Assembly: GCA_024178355.1 (NCBI GenBank)
Contig: JAMZNZ010000001.1
Coordinates: 310,001-374,000, forward strand
Length of the DNA stretch: 64,000 nucleotides
Origin: Maricaulaceae bacterium EIL42A08
Lineage (GTDB): Bacteria; Pseudomonadota; Alphaproteobacteria; Caulobacterales; Maricaulaceae
Direction of reading: 5' to 3'
Shown: positions 26,541 through 34,537 of the stretch, in pieces
Layout of the letters: every line of letters begins with the position of its first letter
Position numbering within the stretch: position 1 is the first letter of the stretch
Program-made: the position numbers and the translations under genes
Notes under the pieces: model-generated
Told to the model about the DNA's origin: nothing
Databases searched by the model: none
Seen by the model: only the letters and a program-made list of their open reading frames with translations

Positions 26541-27158
26541 TTAAGCCTTAAGGCCACCCATCACGACCTCAAGGCGGATGGTCAAAGCCTCGCGCGTATC
26601 GCGGCCATTGTCTCGGCGGTCTTCTCGGATGGCACTAAAGAAAATGTCGATCAGCACCTGCATGGCGACATTGATGCGCAGATCCTTGCGGAACTCGCCA
26701 GACTCCACACCTTCACGAAGAACGCGGCGAATGGGCTCCCAGGCAAAGTCCATGTCCTGCATGGCGGCCTGATAATCAGAATTGGCAACCAGCCAGCTAT
26801 GACCGATGGCCGCCGCAAACAGCTCGGTATGCCGGGTATGGCCATCCAGCATCAGGTGCAGCAGGGCGTGAACCCGGTCCGCGGCATTGCCTGACAGCAC
26901 CGCTTCCATGCGCTCAACCGATTCAGCCAGCTGCTCGTATTCATGGCGCAGGATCGCCACCAGCAGCGCCGCCTTGGACGGTTCGGCGTTCAGCACCGTG
27001 CCCGGTGACACACCGGCCTCATCGGCGATCATCTTGATGGTGGTGCCGTCAAAGCCCGCTCTCAGAAACACATCGCGCGCCGCTTCAAGCACAGCAGCTT
27101 TCGTCGCTTCGCGGCGCATGTCGCGCCGGGTCATCCGGGGGCAGGTCGCATCATTCAT
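26541..27158 (-). CDS. TetR-family transcriptional regulator
   Basis: A 205-residue regulator with an N-terminal helix-turn-helix (about 14-60: TKAAVLEAARDVFLRAGFDG, then IKMIADEAGVSPGTVLNAEPSKAALL). The usual aromatic residue in the recognition-helix tail is replaced (NAEPSK rather than HFxSK), a modest oddity. It is convergent with, and nearly abuts, the Rieske oxygenase gene. Its own upstream region carries an AACGCGTT-centred inverted motif, a possible autoregulatory site. The ATG at 27158 is chosen over an upstream alternative at 27188. Confidence 0.88.
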   Translation of the reverse strand: MNDATCPRMTRRDMRREATKAAVLEAARDVFLRAGFDGTTIKMIADEAGVSPGTVLNAEPSKAALLVAILRHEYEQLAESVERMEAVLSGNAADRVHALLHLMLDGHTRHTELFAAAIGHSWLVANSDYQAAMQDMDFAWEPIRRVLREGVESGEFRKDLRINVAMQVLIDIFFSAIREDRRDNGRDTREALTIRLEVVMGGLKA

Positions 27159-27194
27159 GGTCTTACTCTTCCACAAAAGATGGCACAAAAAAAT

Positions 27195-27214
27195 AGTTGA
27201 ACGCGTTTGTTAAA
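27195..27214. promoter_or_regulatory. Possible operator upstream of the TetR gene
   Basis: GTTGAACGCGTTTGTTAAAC is a partly symmetric sequence centred on the palindrome AACGCGTT. It lies 37 bases before the TetR start and between two divergent genes. The assignment is tentative. Confidence 0.35.
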
Positions 27215-27406
27215 CAGCCATTCGCAAAGTGTGACAACTCGATGGCATTTCTTTATGACCACGGTCAATCAACCCCCGGAAGCATCAAGCACACCAATTT
27301 TGCCAGCTCAGGTAAATGCGTCTCAAACACGCAATGGTTTCAGGGCATTAAAACGGCAACAGTTTCAAGCATTGCCAGCGGACCCCGAGCGAATTATTTC
27401 CCCGTC

Positions 27407-27610
27407 ATGACCGATTTCATCGATATTCTGCTTTATGTGCTGCTTGCCGTCGTCTTTGTGATCCTCGCGCTGGGAATCTATTCACTGTTTCGAGGCGGTG
27501 AGTTTGGGCGCAGCTGGTCAAACCGTCTGATGCGCCTGCGCGTGCTATTCCAGTTTATCGCCGTTCTGGTCATCGTCGCTGGATTCTGGCTGAAGCAGCA
27601 ATTGGGCTAG
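27407..27610 (+). CDS. Small two-helix membrane protein (HIG1/twin-transmembrane type)
   Basis: A 67-residue protein with two transmembrane helices (about 4-24 and 43-62) joined by FRGGEFGRSWSNRLMRLRV. This loop pattern (GGExxRxxSNRLMRxRV) is typical of small alphaproteobacterial twin-transmembrane/HIG1-type proteins, often found beside a cobalamin adenosyltransferase and the etf genes, exactly as here. HIG1 proteins associate with respiratory complexes; the role in this organism is unknown. The ATG at 27407 is chosen; a longer in-frame reading from 27197 is unlikely. Confidence 0.78.
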   Translation: MTDFIDILLYVLLAVVFVILALGIYSLFRGGEFGRSWSNRLMRLRVLFQFIAVLVIVAGFWLKQQLG

Positions 27611-27651
27611 GCGGGCTGGCAAGTCAGCGCTGACACGTTACAACGGACGTC

Positions 27652-28227
27652 ATGGTTCGACTGACAAAAATCTACACCAAGACCGGTGATGGCGGGCGCA
27701 CACGGCTCGGCGACATGAGCGAGGCGGACAAGACCGATCCGCGCGTGGAAGCCTATGGTGCGGTGGATGAAGCCAATGCCGCCATTGGTCTGGCCGTGGC
27801 AGCGCTGGATGAGACCCACGACCTGCATGCCATACTGATTGCAATCCAGAATGATTTGTTTGATGTGGGCGCGGATCTGTGCGTGCCCGATCGCGGTGAA
27901 AAGCTGGAATGGACGCCGCTGCGCATGGAGATGGCCCAGGCTGAACGCCTGGAGCGTCAGATCGATACGCTCAACGCCCGGCTGGAGCCACTGGACAGCT
28001 TTGTTCTGCCCGGTGGGTTTGAGGCTTCGGCACGCCTTCACATGGCCCGCACCATCACCCGCCGCGCCGAGCGCCGCGTCTTTGCGCTGAAAGCCTCCGG
28101 CGAGCCGGTCAGCGACGCGGTGGTGATCTATCTCAACCGCCTGTCGGATCTCTTGTTTGTGGCCTCGCGCGTGGCCAATGAGGATGGCGCGAAGGATGTG
28201 AAGTGGGTGCCGGGTGCCAATCGCTAG
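27652..28227 (+). CDS. Cob(I)alamin adenosyltransferase, PduO type
   Basis: A 191-residue enzyme that transfers adenosyl from ATP to cob(I)alamin or cobyrinic diamide. The ATP motif TKTGDGGRTRLGD is at the N-terminus, VEAYGAVDEANAAIG follows, and the trimer-interface motif ARTITRRAERR and YLNRLSDLLFVASR are intact. It should be a fully active cytosolic trimer. The gene lies 41 bases after the small membrane protein. No cobalamin biosynthesis genes are in the window, so it may serve salvaged corrinoid. Confidence 0.95.
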   Translation: MVRLTKIYTKTGDGGRTRLGDMSEADKTDPRVEAYGAVDEANAAIGLAVAALDETHDLHAILIAIQNDLFDVGADLCVPDRGEKLEWTPLRMEMAQAERLERQIDTLNARLEPLDSFVLPGGFEASARLHMARTITRRAERRVFALKASGEPVSDAVVIYLNRLSDLLFVASRVANEDGAKDVKWVPGANR

Positions 28228-28379
28228 CCCGGCTGCAGCGTAATCTTTCCGCCACGGAAACGCGCCTTTTCGCGCCCCAACACTGGCAAAGCCCCCCTCA
28301 TCGACCCTATCTACACCCTCGACGGTGCGGCACCCGGTCGCACTGCGTTCTGTTTTATAGAGCAAAGAGGGTTTATCCC

Positions 28380-29003
28380 ATGAAGACCGCATTTGCCGCC
28401 GCCTCGCTCGCGGCCTTCCTCGCTGCCCCGTCTGTCGTAACCGCGGCTGAGCCGGTGGAGTATGAGTTCGACAAGACCCACACCGCCATCTCCGCCACCT
28501 GGACCCATCTGGGCTATTCTCAGCAGTCCATCTACTTCACCGACTATGACGGTGTGCTGCTACTGGATCTGGAAGAGCCTGAAAACTCAACCGTGGACGT
28601 GACCTTCAACCTGGCCAATGGCTTCTGGGTTGGGGCCAATCAGGAGCGGTTTGAAAACCACCTGAACTCCTCTGACCTTCTGAACACCGAAGCTTTCCCG
28701 ACCGCGCGTTTCGTAGCCACCAGCTTTGAGACCGAAGACGGCGAGACCGGCACCATGACCGGCGACCTGACGCTGCTGGGCCAGACCAATCCGGTCACCC
28801 TGAACGTCACCCTGCGCCAGGCCGGTCCGCACCCGTTCAGCGGCACCCAGACGGCTGGTTTCTCGGCCACCGGCACCATTATGCGCTCTGAGTGGGGTGT
28901 GGGGTATGCGGTTCCGGCTGTGTCCGACGAGCTGACGATCTCGATTGAAACCGAGCTGGCTGTGGTCAGCGACGAGGACGAAGCCGAAGACGCCGCTGAG
29001 TAA
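28380..29003 (+). CDS. YceI-family periplasmic lipid-binding protein
   Basis: A 207-residue protein with a signal peptide (residues 1-22, ending VVTA-A) and a YceI lipocalin-like barrel: EYEFDKTHTAISATWTHLG, ESFGVQ-like strand FRT, LTLLGQTNPVTLNVTL and MRSEWGVGYAVP. YceI proteins bind isoprenoid chains such as ubiquinone precursors in the periplasm. The C-terminus is unusually acidic (DEDEAEDAAE). A GAGGG ribosome-binding site precedes the ATG at 28380, and a terminator follows at 29028. Confidence 0.9.
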   Translation: MKTAFAAASLAAFLAAPSVVTAAEPVEYEFDKTHTAISATWTHLGYSQQSIYFTDYDGVLLLDLEEPENSTVDVTFNLANGFWVGANQERFENHLNSSDLLNTEAFPTARFVATSFETEDGETGTMTGDLTLLGQTNPVTLNVTLRQAGPHPFSGTQTAGFSATGTIMRSEWGVGYAVPAVSDELTISIETELAVVSDEDEAEDAAE

Positions 29004-29027
29004 TCCAGCGCTTCTGGCAAACGATCA

Positions 29028-29059
29028 GGCCGGTGCAGCGAACGCTGCGCCGGCCTTTT
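29028..29059 (+). terminator. Terminator of the yceI-like gene
   Basis: GGCCGG-T-GCAGCG pairs with CGCTGC-GCCGGCC with a two-base loop (29028-29055), then TTTT. It is a strong intrinsic terminator 25 bases after the stop. Confidence 0.75.
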
Positions 29060-29231
29060 CATTTGTGCGCCGCACCAGGGCTGTGTGCAGACGCGATGCG
29101 GCATTGCGGCGCATCCGTTGACTTCGGGGGCGCTCGGGGGCAGTTTCCGCTCCAGTTTTTCAAGGTGTCGTAGTGCTCCGTCCTGAAGGTCAGGACAGCG
29201 TGCTCGACCCGTCACCAATCCGGAGCCGTCG

Positions 29232-29981
29232 ATGAAAATCCTCGTCCCCGTCAAGCGGGTGGTCGACTACAACGTGAAAGTTCGCGTGAAGCCCGACCAA
29301 ACCGGCGTTGACCTGGCCAATGTCAAAATGAGCATGAACCCCTTCTGCGAGATCGCTGTGGAAGAAGCGATCCGTCTGAAGGAAAAGGGTGCAGCTGAAG
29401 AGATCGTCGTGGTCTCCATCGGCCCGGCTCAGGCCCAGGAAACCATCCGCACCGCGCTCGCCATGGGCGCTGACCGCGGCATCCACATCACCACCGACGA
29501 CGCGGTCGAATCGCTGGGCGTTGCAAAGCTCCTCGCCAAGGTCGTGGAAGAAGAGAGCCCCGAGCTCGTCATCCTCGGCAAGCAGGCGATTGACGGCGAC
29601 GTCAATGCCACCGGCCAGATGCTGGCTGCTCTGCTGGGCTGGCCGCAGGCGACGTTTGCCTCTGAGGTCGAAAAGACCGATGACGGTTATAACGTCACCC
29701 GCGAGATCGATGGCGGCCTGCAGACCATCAAGGTCTCCTCACCGGCCATCATCACCACCGACCTGCGCCTGAACGAGCCGCGCTATGCCTCGCTGCCGAA
29801 CATCATGAAGGCCAAGCGCAAGCCGATCGATGCCAAGACGCCAGCCGATTTCGGCGTTGACATCGCACCGCGCCTTGAAGCGCTGAAAGTTGCTGAGCCG
29901 GCCAAGCGCGAAGCCGGTGTGAAGGTGGAAAGCGTCGCCGAGCTCGTCGACAAGCTGAAGAATGAAGCGGGGGTTATCTAA
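29232..29981 (+). CDS. etfB: Electron transfer flavoprotein beta subunit
   Basis: A 249-residue EtfB. It has [20 protein letters not shown] at the N-terminus, the AMP-binding fold, and the family signature [20 protein letters not shown]-like stretch ([20 protein letters not shown]). It pairs with EtfA to carry electrons from acyl-CoA dehydrogenases, such as the GcdH at 18019-19218, to ETF:ubiquinone oxidoreductase. The etfA ATG follows one base after the stop, so synthesis is coupled. Confidence 0.96.
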   Translation: MKILVPVKRVVDYNVKVRVKPDQTGVDLANVKMSMNPFCEIAVEEAIRLKEKGAAEEIVVVSIGPAQAQETIRTALAMGADRGIHITTDDAVESLGVAKLLAKVVEEESPELVILGKQAIDGDVNATGQMLAALLGWPQATFASEVEKTDDGYNVTREIDGGLQTIKVSSPAIITTDLRLNEPRYASLPNIMKAKRKPIDAKTPADFGVDIAPRLEALKVAEPAKREAGVKVESVAELVDKLKNEAGVI

Positions 29982-29982
29982 A

Positions 29983-30924
29983 ATGACTGTCCTGGTTATT
30001 GCTGAACACGACAACGCGTCGCTCAACGACGCCACCCGCGCCGTGATCACTGCTGCAAAAGGTATTGGCGGCGACATCCACGTGCTGGTCGGTGGTGAGG
30101 ACTGCGGGCCGGTCATCGAAATCGTCAAAGGTCTCGACGGTGTGACCAAAGTCCTCCATGCCGAGAGCCCCGCTCTGAAGAACCGTCTGGCTGAAGCCAT
30201 GGAGACGCTCGTGCTGTCGATTGCCGACGGCTATGACGCGATCCTGGCCGCAGCATCGACCACGGGTAAGAACTTCATGCCGCGCATCGCTGCCAAGCTT
30301 GATGTGATGCAGATCTCCGACATTACCGCGGTTGAAAGCGCCGATACGTTCGTGCGCCCGATCTATGCCGGTAACGCCATGATGACGGTGAAGTCCAACG
30401 ACGCCAAGAAAGTCATCACGGTGCGCCCGACCACCTTTGAAAAGGCAGGCGATGGCGGCTCGGCTTCGGTTGAGACGATTGACGCTCCGGCTCCAGCAGC
30501 TGCGTCCGAGTTTGTCTCTGAAGAGCTGTCAAAGTCTGATCGTCCGGACCTGGGTTCGGCCAAGATCGTCATCTCTGGCGGTCGCGGCATGGGCAATGGC
30601 GAGAACTTCGCCATCATCGAAAAGGTCGCCGACAGGCTGGGCGCTGCCGTGGGCGCTTCGCGCGCTGCAGTGGACGCAGGCTTTGTGCCGAACGACTACC
30701 AGGTCGGTCAGACCGGCAAGGTCGTCGCGCCAGAGCTCTACATTGCCGTGGGCATTTCCGGTGCCATCCAGCACCTGGCCGGCATGAAGGACTCCAAGGT
30801 GATCGTCGCGATCAACAAGGACGAGGAAGCCCCGATCTTCTCGGTGGCCGACTATGGCCTGGTGGCCGACCTCTTCACCGCCGTGCCCGAGTTTGAGGCC
30901 GAGCTGGAGAAGGCGGGCGTCTAA
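29983..30924 (+). CDS. etfA: Electron transfer flavoprotein alpha subunit
   Basis: A 313-residue EtfA. The C-terminal FAD domain is complete: [52 protein letters not shown] and [20 protein letters not shown]. It binds FAD and forms the functional heterodimer with EtfB. The ATG at 29983 is chosen over an earlier in-frame start that overlaps etfB. A terminator at 30956 ends the unit. Confidence 0.96.
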   Translation: MTVLVIAEHDNASLNDATRAVITAAKGIGGDIHVLVGGEDCGPVIEIVKGLDGVTKVLHAESPALKNRLAEAMETLVLSIADGYDAILAAASTTGKNFMPRIAAKLDVMQISDITAVESADTFVRPIYAGNAMMTVKSNDAKKVITVRPTTFEKAGDGGSASVETIDAPAPAAASEFVSEELSKSDRPDLGSAKIVISGGRGMGNGENFAIIEKVADRLGAAVGASRAAVDAGFVPNDYQVGQTGKVVAPELYIAVGISGAIQHLAGMKDSKVIVAINKDEEAPIFSVADYGLVADLFTAVPEFEAELEKAGV

Positions 30925-30955
30925 AACCCGCCCCAGCCTGTATCCGCAAAGATCA

Positions 30956-30985
30956 ACGCCCCGGAAATTCCTTCCGGGGCGTTTT
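30956..30985 (+). terminator. Terminator of etfBA
   Basis: CGCCCCGGAA pairs with TTCCGGGGCG around ATTCC, followed by TTTT. It lies 31 bases beyond the etfA stop. Confidence 0.8.
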
Positions 30986-31012
30986 CATATCTGCATAACG
31001 TCAAGCGAGGAC

Positions 31013-31040
31013 TAACGCGCTGTATTCATTGAGCGCGTTA
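31013..31040. promoter_or_regulatory. Inverted repeat TAACGCGC-N12-GCGCGTTA
   Basis: A perfect 8-base inverted repeat with a 12-base centre, in the upstream region of the receiver-protein gene. It could be an operator. A second perfect palindrome, TAAACGCGTTTA, lies at 31087-31098. Confidence 0.4.
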
Positions 31041-31086
31041 AAATCATGCACAGAATGTCGCATCCCGGGGCTTTTCAAATTGAAAT

Positions 31087-31128
31087 TAAACGCGTTTAGT
31101 TTTTCAAGCCACAAAACTTTTGTGGCTT
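31087..31128 (+). promoter_or_regulatory. Palindrome and hairpin in the leader of the receiver-protein gene
   Basis: TAAACGCGTTTA (31087-31098) is a perfect palindrome. Next, AGCCACAAAA and TTTTGTGGCT (31108-31128) form a 10-base stem with a one-base gap, followed by TTTT, only 15 bases before the ATG at 31144. It could be an attenuator-like terminator or a structure that masks translation, since no Shine-Dalgarno is evident. Confidence 0.4.
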
Positions 31129-31143
31129 TTGAAAGCCATAACC

Positions 31144-31632
31144 ATGGATCTATACACGCCTTTTCTGTCAGAAGACCTCGACAAGACACACCGCCCCCCT
31201 CTGACACCCCGCCTGCCCATGGGCTACGCCAGAACGCCCCTCAGGCACACCGACCACGCCTATGTGCTGGAAGACGACGAGGCGAGCGGCCAGGTCGCCA
31301 CTGAGTTCTTAAAAGGCTATGGCTTCAAGACGGTCGCCTGGCGACGCAGCATGGTCGAAGCCATGAAGGATGCCGATGATCTTGCCACGGGCCAGTACGA
31401 TCTCATCCTTCTGGACATGATGCTGCCTGACGGTACGGGCGTCCCGCTGCTGGACAAGATCAAACGCCGTGGCTGCCCCGTTCCGGCCGGACTCTATACA
31501 GGTCGATCAAATCTTGAAGACAGCGAGTTCTACGACACTCACGCCTGTGACTTTGTGTTTGAAAAGCCGCTGATGGCCGCGACCTTCGTTCACACGCTCA
31601 ACGATCTGAAAAAGCTGGCCGACGAAGACTAA
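31144..31632 (+). CDS. Single-domain response-regulator receiver protein
   Basis: A 162-residue protein. After about 35 N-terminal residues comes a CheY-like receiver: acidic pair in AYVLEDDEASG, phospho-acceptor Asp in DLILLDMMLPDG, Thr in LYTGRS and Lys in FEKPL. There is no output domain, so it must signal by protein contact or act as a phosphate sink. No histidine kinase is in the window. The start is not certain: the ATG at 31144 lacks a clear ribosome-binding site and is preceded by a hairpin. Confidence 0.85.
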   Translation: MDLYTPFLSEDLDKTHRPPLTPRLPMGYARTPLRHTDHAYVLEDDEASGQVATEFLKGYGFKTVAWRRSMVEAMKDADDLATGQYDLILLDMMLPDGTGVPLLDKIKRRGCPVPAGLYTGRSNLEDSEFYDTHACDFVFEKPLMAATFVHTLNDLKKLADED

Positions 31633-31659
31633 AACGTCCCTCGCCCAGCCGCTCGCGAC

Positions 31660-32166
31660 CTAGCCGTCTTCGCTTTCAAAAGCCCGCTCTAACGGCCACT
31701 CTTCATCGGCAGCGCGCCACGCGATCGAAGCGATTTTCCAGTCCTCGCCCTCGCGCACGATCACCAGCGTATTCAGGCCCACGGCCATCACCTCACCGGT
31801 GGACTGGTAGATGCCTTCATAGGTGCTCAGCACCGTGGCCATATCGCCGTAGTTATAAGTCCGGCGATCAAGCTCAACCTCAGTAAAGCCATTCGCCACA
31901 AGGTTCGGCCCCGCCCGCTCGATATAGTCTTCCGGCGACAGGGTCACGATACGGTTGGTCCCGTCTTCCTGCGGCACGACCACGCGCATGTTAGCCCCGT
32001 CCAGGAAAAGCTGGCGGAACAGATCCCAGTCGCGCGCCTCGCCGACGGGTCCTGAGATCACATCATAGAGTGTTTCCAGCGTCTCACCGGGCGATGACTG
32101 CTGGGCGAATGATGGCGCACTGACGACGGCAAGCGCGGCGGTGGCCGCAAAGATTGAACGAAGCAT
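31660..32166 (-). CDS. Exported SnoaL/NTF2-like protein
   Basis: A 168-residue protein with a signal peptide (residues 1-21, ending SFAQ) and an NTF2-like cone fold (ETLYDVISGPVGEARDWDLF, YNYGDMATVLSTYEG, VIVREGEDWKIASIAWRAAD). Such periplasmic SnoaL-like proteins usually have no known substrate. A GGGGAGGA site precedes the ATG at 32166. It lies 68 bases downstream of the tlpA-like gene on the same strand. Confidence 0.78.
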   Translation of the reverse strand: MLRSIFAATAALAVVSAPSFAQQSSPGETLETLYDVISGPVGEARDWDLFRQLFLDGANMRVVVPQEDGTNRIVTLSPEDYIERAGPNLVANGFTEVELDRRTYNYGDMATVLSTYEGIYQSTGEVMAVGLNTLVIVREGEDWKIASIAWRAADEEWPLERAFESEDG

Positions 32167-32234
32167 GGTCGGTCCTCCCCATATGTTGGAGACAAGTGGA
32201 GACCGAAAGCCGACTTTGATCAAATGAAGCTGTG

Positions 32235-32834
32235 TTAATACTGCTCGATCACCGCTTCGATCAGGCGGAAGGCATCCTCGCTCGCCCACTCCGCTTCGCC
32301 TGCAAGACGCCCCAGCTCCTGACCATTGCGGTCATAGAGGATGGTCAGTGGCAGGCCGCGATTGGTCGCCCCCATCACATTGAACGCAATGCTCATGGAC
32401 GGGTCGAAATACAGCGGCAGATGCTCCAGCTCATTGTCCTGAAGAAAGCGCTCGGCATCGGCCTGTGTCCGATCCATGGAGATGGTCACCACCTCAAACT
32501 CGTCCGAGCCATAGCGCGCCTGAAGCTCATTCAGGTAAGGCATTTCAATGACGCAGGGCGCACACCAGGTGGCCCAGAAATTGACCAGAATGATCTTGCC
32601 GCGCTTTGACGCCAGCGTCGTCGTGCCGCCATCTTCGGTGCGCAGCTCCATCAGCGGCTGGTCAGGCGGAGTGGACACCGTGCGAAAATCGGCCATCGTG
32701 CCGACCGCATAGCGGTCAAAGGGCCCACGCTCGGTGGTGACAACTGCAGAGCCAATGACGTAGACAATGCCCAGAAGGCCGATCAAAAACATGCCCGTGA
32801 TGGCGTTGCCGAGGGTCGGTTTGGGAAGCTGCAC
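32235..32834 (-). CDS. tlpA: TlpA-type membrane-anchored thiol-disulfide reductase
   Basis: A 199-residue protein with an N-terminal membrane anchor (about 10-32) and a periplasmic thioredoxin domain with site [15 protein letters not shown] and cis-Pro region [10 protein letters not shown]. It fits TlpA/ResA-type reductases that keep periplasmic cysteines reduced, for example for cytochrome oxidase copper loading or cytochrome c. It starts at a GTG (32834) with GAAGGA upstream; the next ATG would remove half the anchor. It is divergent from argH. Confidence 0.88.
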   Translation of the reverse strand: MQLPKPTLGNAITGMFLIGLLGIVYVIGSAVVTTERGPFDRYAVGTMADFRTVSTPPDQPLMELRTEDGGTTTLASKRGKIILVNFWATWCAPCVIEMPYLNELQARYGSDEFEVVTISMDRTQADAERFLQDNELEHLPLYFDPSMSIAFNVMGATNRGLPLTILYDRNGQELGRLAGEAEWASEDAFRLIEAVIEQY

Positions 32835-32887
32835 CGTCTGGCGTCCTTCTTATCTGTTTCAATGCCCATCCCGGAGCCCTTTGCCCC

Positions 32888-34294
32888 ATGAGCGACACGT
32901 CTTCAAAATCCGCAGCCAGCGATATGTGGGGCGGCCGGTTTGACGCCGGACCGTCTGATATCATGCAGGCCATCAACGCCAGCGTGGACATCGATCAGCG
33001 CCTGTATAACCAGGACATCGATGGCTCGCTGGCCCATGCCCGGATGTTGTCTGCCTGCGGGGTAATTTCAAGCAAAGATGCTGAGGCAATCTGCTCCGGG
33101 CTGGAAGCAATCCGCGCCGATATCGCCGCGGGCAACTTCGTCTGGAAGCCCGAGCTTGAAGACGTGCACATGAATATCGAGGCCGCCCTGCGTGAAAAGA
33201 TCGGTGAGCCTGCTGGCCGGCTCCACACCGCGCGCTCTCGCAATGACCAGGTCGCCACCGACTTCCGGCTGTGGATGCGCGACACACTCACCGGCGCGAT
33301 TGAGGGGCTGACCCGCTACCAGCGCGCCCTGATCGCCCAGGCCGAAGCCCATGCCGACTGGGTCATGCCCGGCTTTACCCATTTGCAAACCGCCCAGCCG
33401 GTCAGCCTGGGTCATCACCTGCTGTGCTGGGTGGAAGCGGCCGAACGCGACAAGGGGCGGCTTGAAGACTGTCGCAAGCGCCTCAATGAAAGCCCGCTGG
33501 GGGCGGCTGCCCTGGCCGGAACTGCCTTCCCCATTGATCGTGATCAGACCGCCAAGGCGCTCGGCTTTGACCGGCCCATGGCCAACTCGCTTGATGCGGT
33601 CAGCGCGCGCGATTTTGCGTTGGAGGCGCTGTCAGCCGCAGCTATCACGGCGGTAAACCTGTCGCGCTTTGCCGAAGAGATTGTGCTGTGGACCTCGCGC
33701 CGCTTCGGCTTTGCCCAGCTGACCGATGCTTTTTCCACCGGCAGCTCCATCATGCCGCAAAAGCGCAACCCGGATGCCGCTGAGCTGGTGCGCGCCAAGC
33801 CGGGCCGCATCGCGGGCGCGCTACAAGGCCTGATCCTGGTGTGCAAGGGTTTGCCGCTGGCCTATTCCAAAGACCTGCAGGAAGACAAATCGCTTGTCTT
33901 CACCGCCTTTGACGATCTGGCGCTGGCCGTCTCGGCCATGGCCGGCATGGCCGCGGACCTAAGCTTTAATCGAGACGCGCTGGAGGAGGCCGCCGGTGAA
34001 GCTTACTCCGACGCGACGGATCTGGCTGACTGGCTGGTGCGCGAACTGAACCTGCCCTTCCGCGAGGCCCACCATGTGGCCGGAAGCGCGGTGAAGCTCG
34101 CTGAAAGCAAGGGCGTGCCGCTCAGCGAGCTGACCCTTGGCGACTACCAGACGATTGAGCCGCGCATCCATGACGGGCTGTTTGCCGTGTTATCGGCTCG
34201 CGCCTCCATGGAGAGCCGGTTAAGCTATGGCGGAACCGCGCCGGTGCGGGTGCGCGAACAGATCGCGGCCTGGAATACCCGGCTTGAAGCCTGA
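32888..34294 (+). CDS. argH: Argininosuccinate lyase
   Basis: A 468-residue enzyme of the fumarase/aspartase superfamily that splits argininosuccinate into arginine and fumarate, the last step of arginine synthesis. It has [15 protein letters not shown] at the N-terminus, [20 protein letters not shown], and the signature [20 protein letters not shown] with the catalytic Ser loop. Full length and intact. It is followed by a small lipoprotein gene, as in many proteobacteria. Confidence 0.97.
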   Translation: MSDTSSKSAASDMWGGRFDAGPSDIMQAINASVDIDQRLYNQDIDGSLAHARMLSACGVISSKDAEAICSGLEAIRADIAAGNFVWKPELEDVHMNIEAALREKIGEPAGRLHTARSRNDQVATDFRLWMRDTLTGAIEGLTRYQRALIAQAEAHADWVMPGFTHLQTAQPVSLGHHLLCWVEAAERDKGRLEDCRKRLNESPLGAAALAGTAFPIDRDQTAKALGFDRPMANSLDAVSARDFALEALSAAAITAVNLSRFAEEIVLWTSRRFGFAQLTDAFSTGSSIMPQKRNPDAAELVRAKPGRIAGALQGLILVCKGLPLAYSKDLQEDKSLVFTAFDDLALAVSAMAGMAADLSFNRDALEEAAGEAYSDATDLADWLVRELNLPFREAHHVAGSAVKLAESKGVPLSELTLGDYQTIEPRIHDGLFAVLSARASMESRLSYGGTAPVRVREQIAAWNTRLEA

Positions 34295-34310
34295 TGTGAG
34301 GGAGTGCCCC

Positions 34311-34493
34311 ATGCGCCGACTGATCTCGATTATCACCGCCCTCGGGGCCGTCCTCATCCTTGGTGCCTGCGGTGTCCGCGGCGACCTTGAACGCCCCCCG
34401 CCCGTCTGGGGCGAAGACCAGCGCGCCGACGAAGAGCGGGCGTATGAGGATGAGGGTGATGGCGACGATGATGGCGAAGCCGAACTTCGCTGA
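34311..34493 (+). CDS. lptM: LptM-like small lipoprotein
   Basis: A 60-residue lipoprotein. Its signal peptide ends LGACGVRGDLERPPP, matching the short LptM/YifL pattern (lipobox then Cys-G-x-(K/R)-G-x-L). In E. coli LptM helps mature the LPS translocon LptDE. The tail is strongly acidic (DEGDGDDDGEAELR). Its position right after argH is the usual one, which supports the call. The lysA gene that commonly follows is absent here. Confidence 0.75.
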   Translation: MRRLISIITALGAVLILGACGVRGDLERPPPVWGEDQRADEERAYEDEGDGDDDGEAELR

Positions 34494-34537
34494 TCAGTAA
34501 CGTGGCAAGCGCCGCCATGGGCGCTACACTCTACTCC

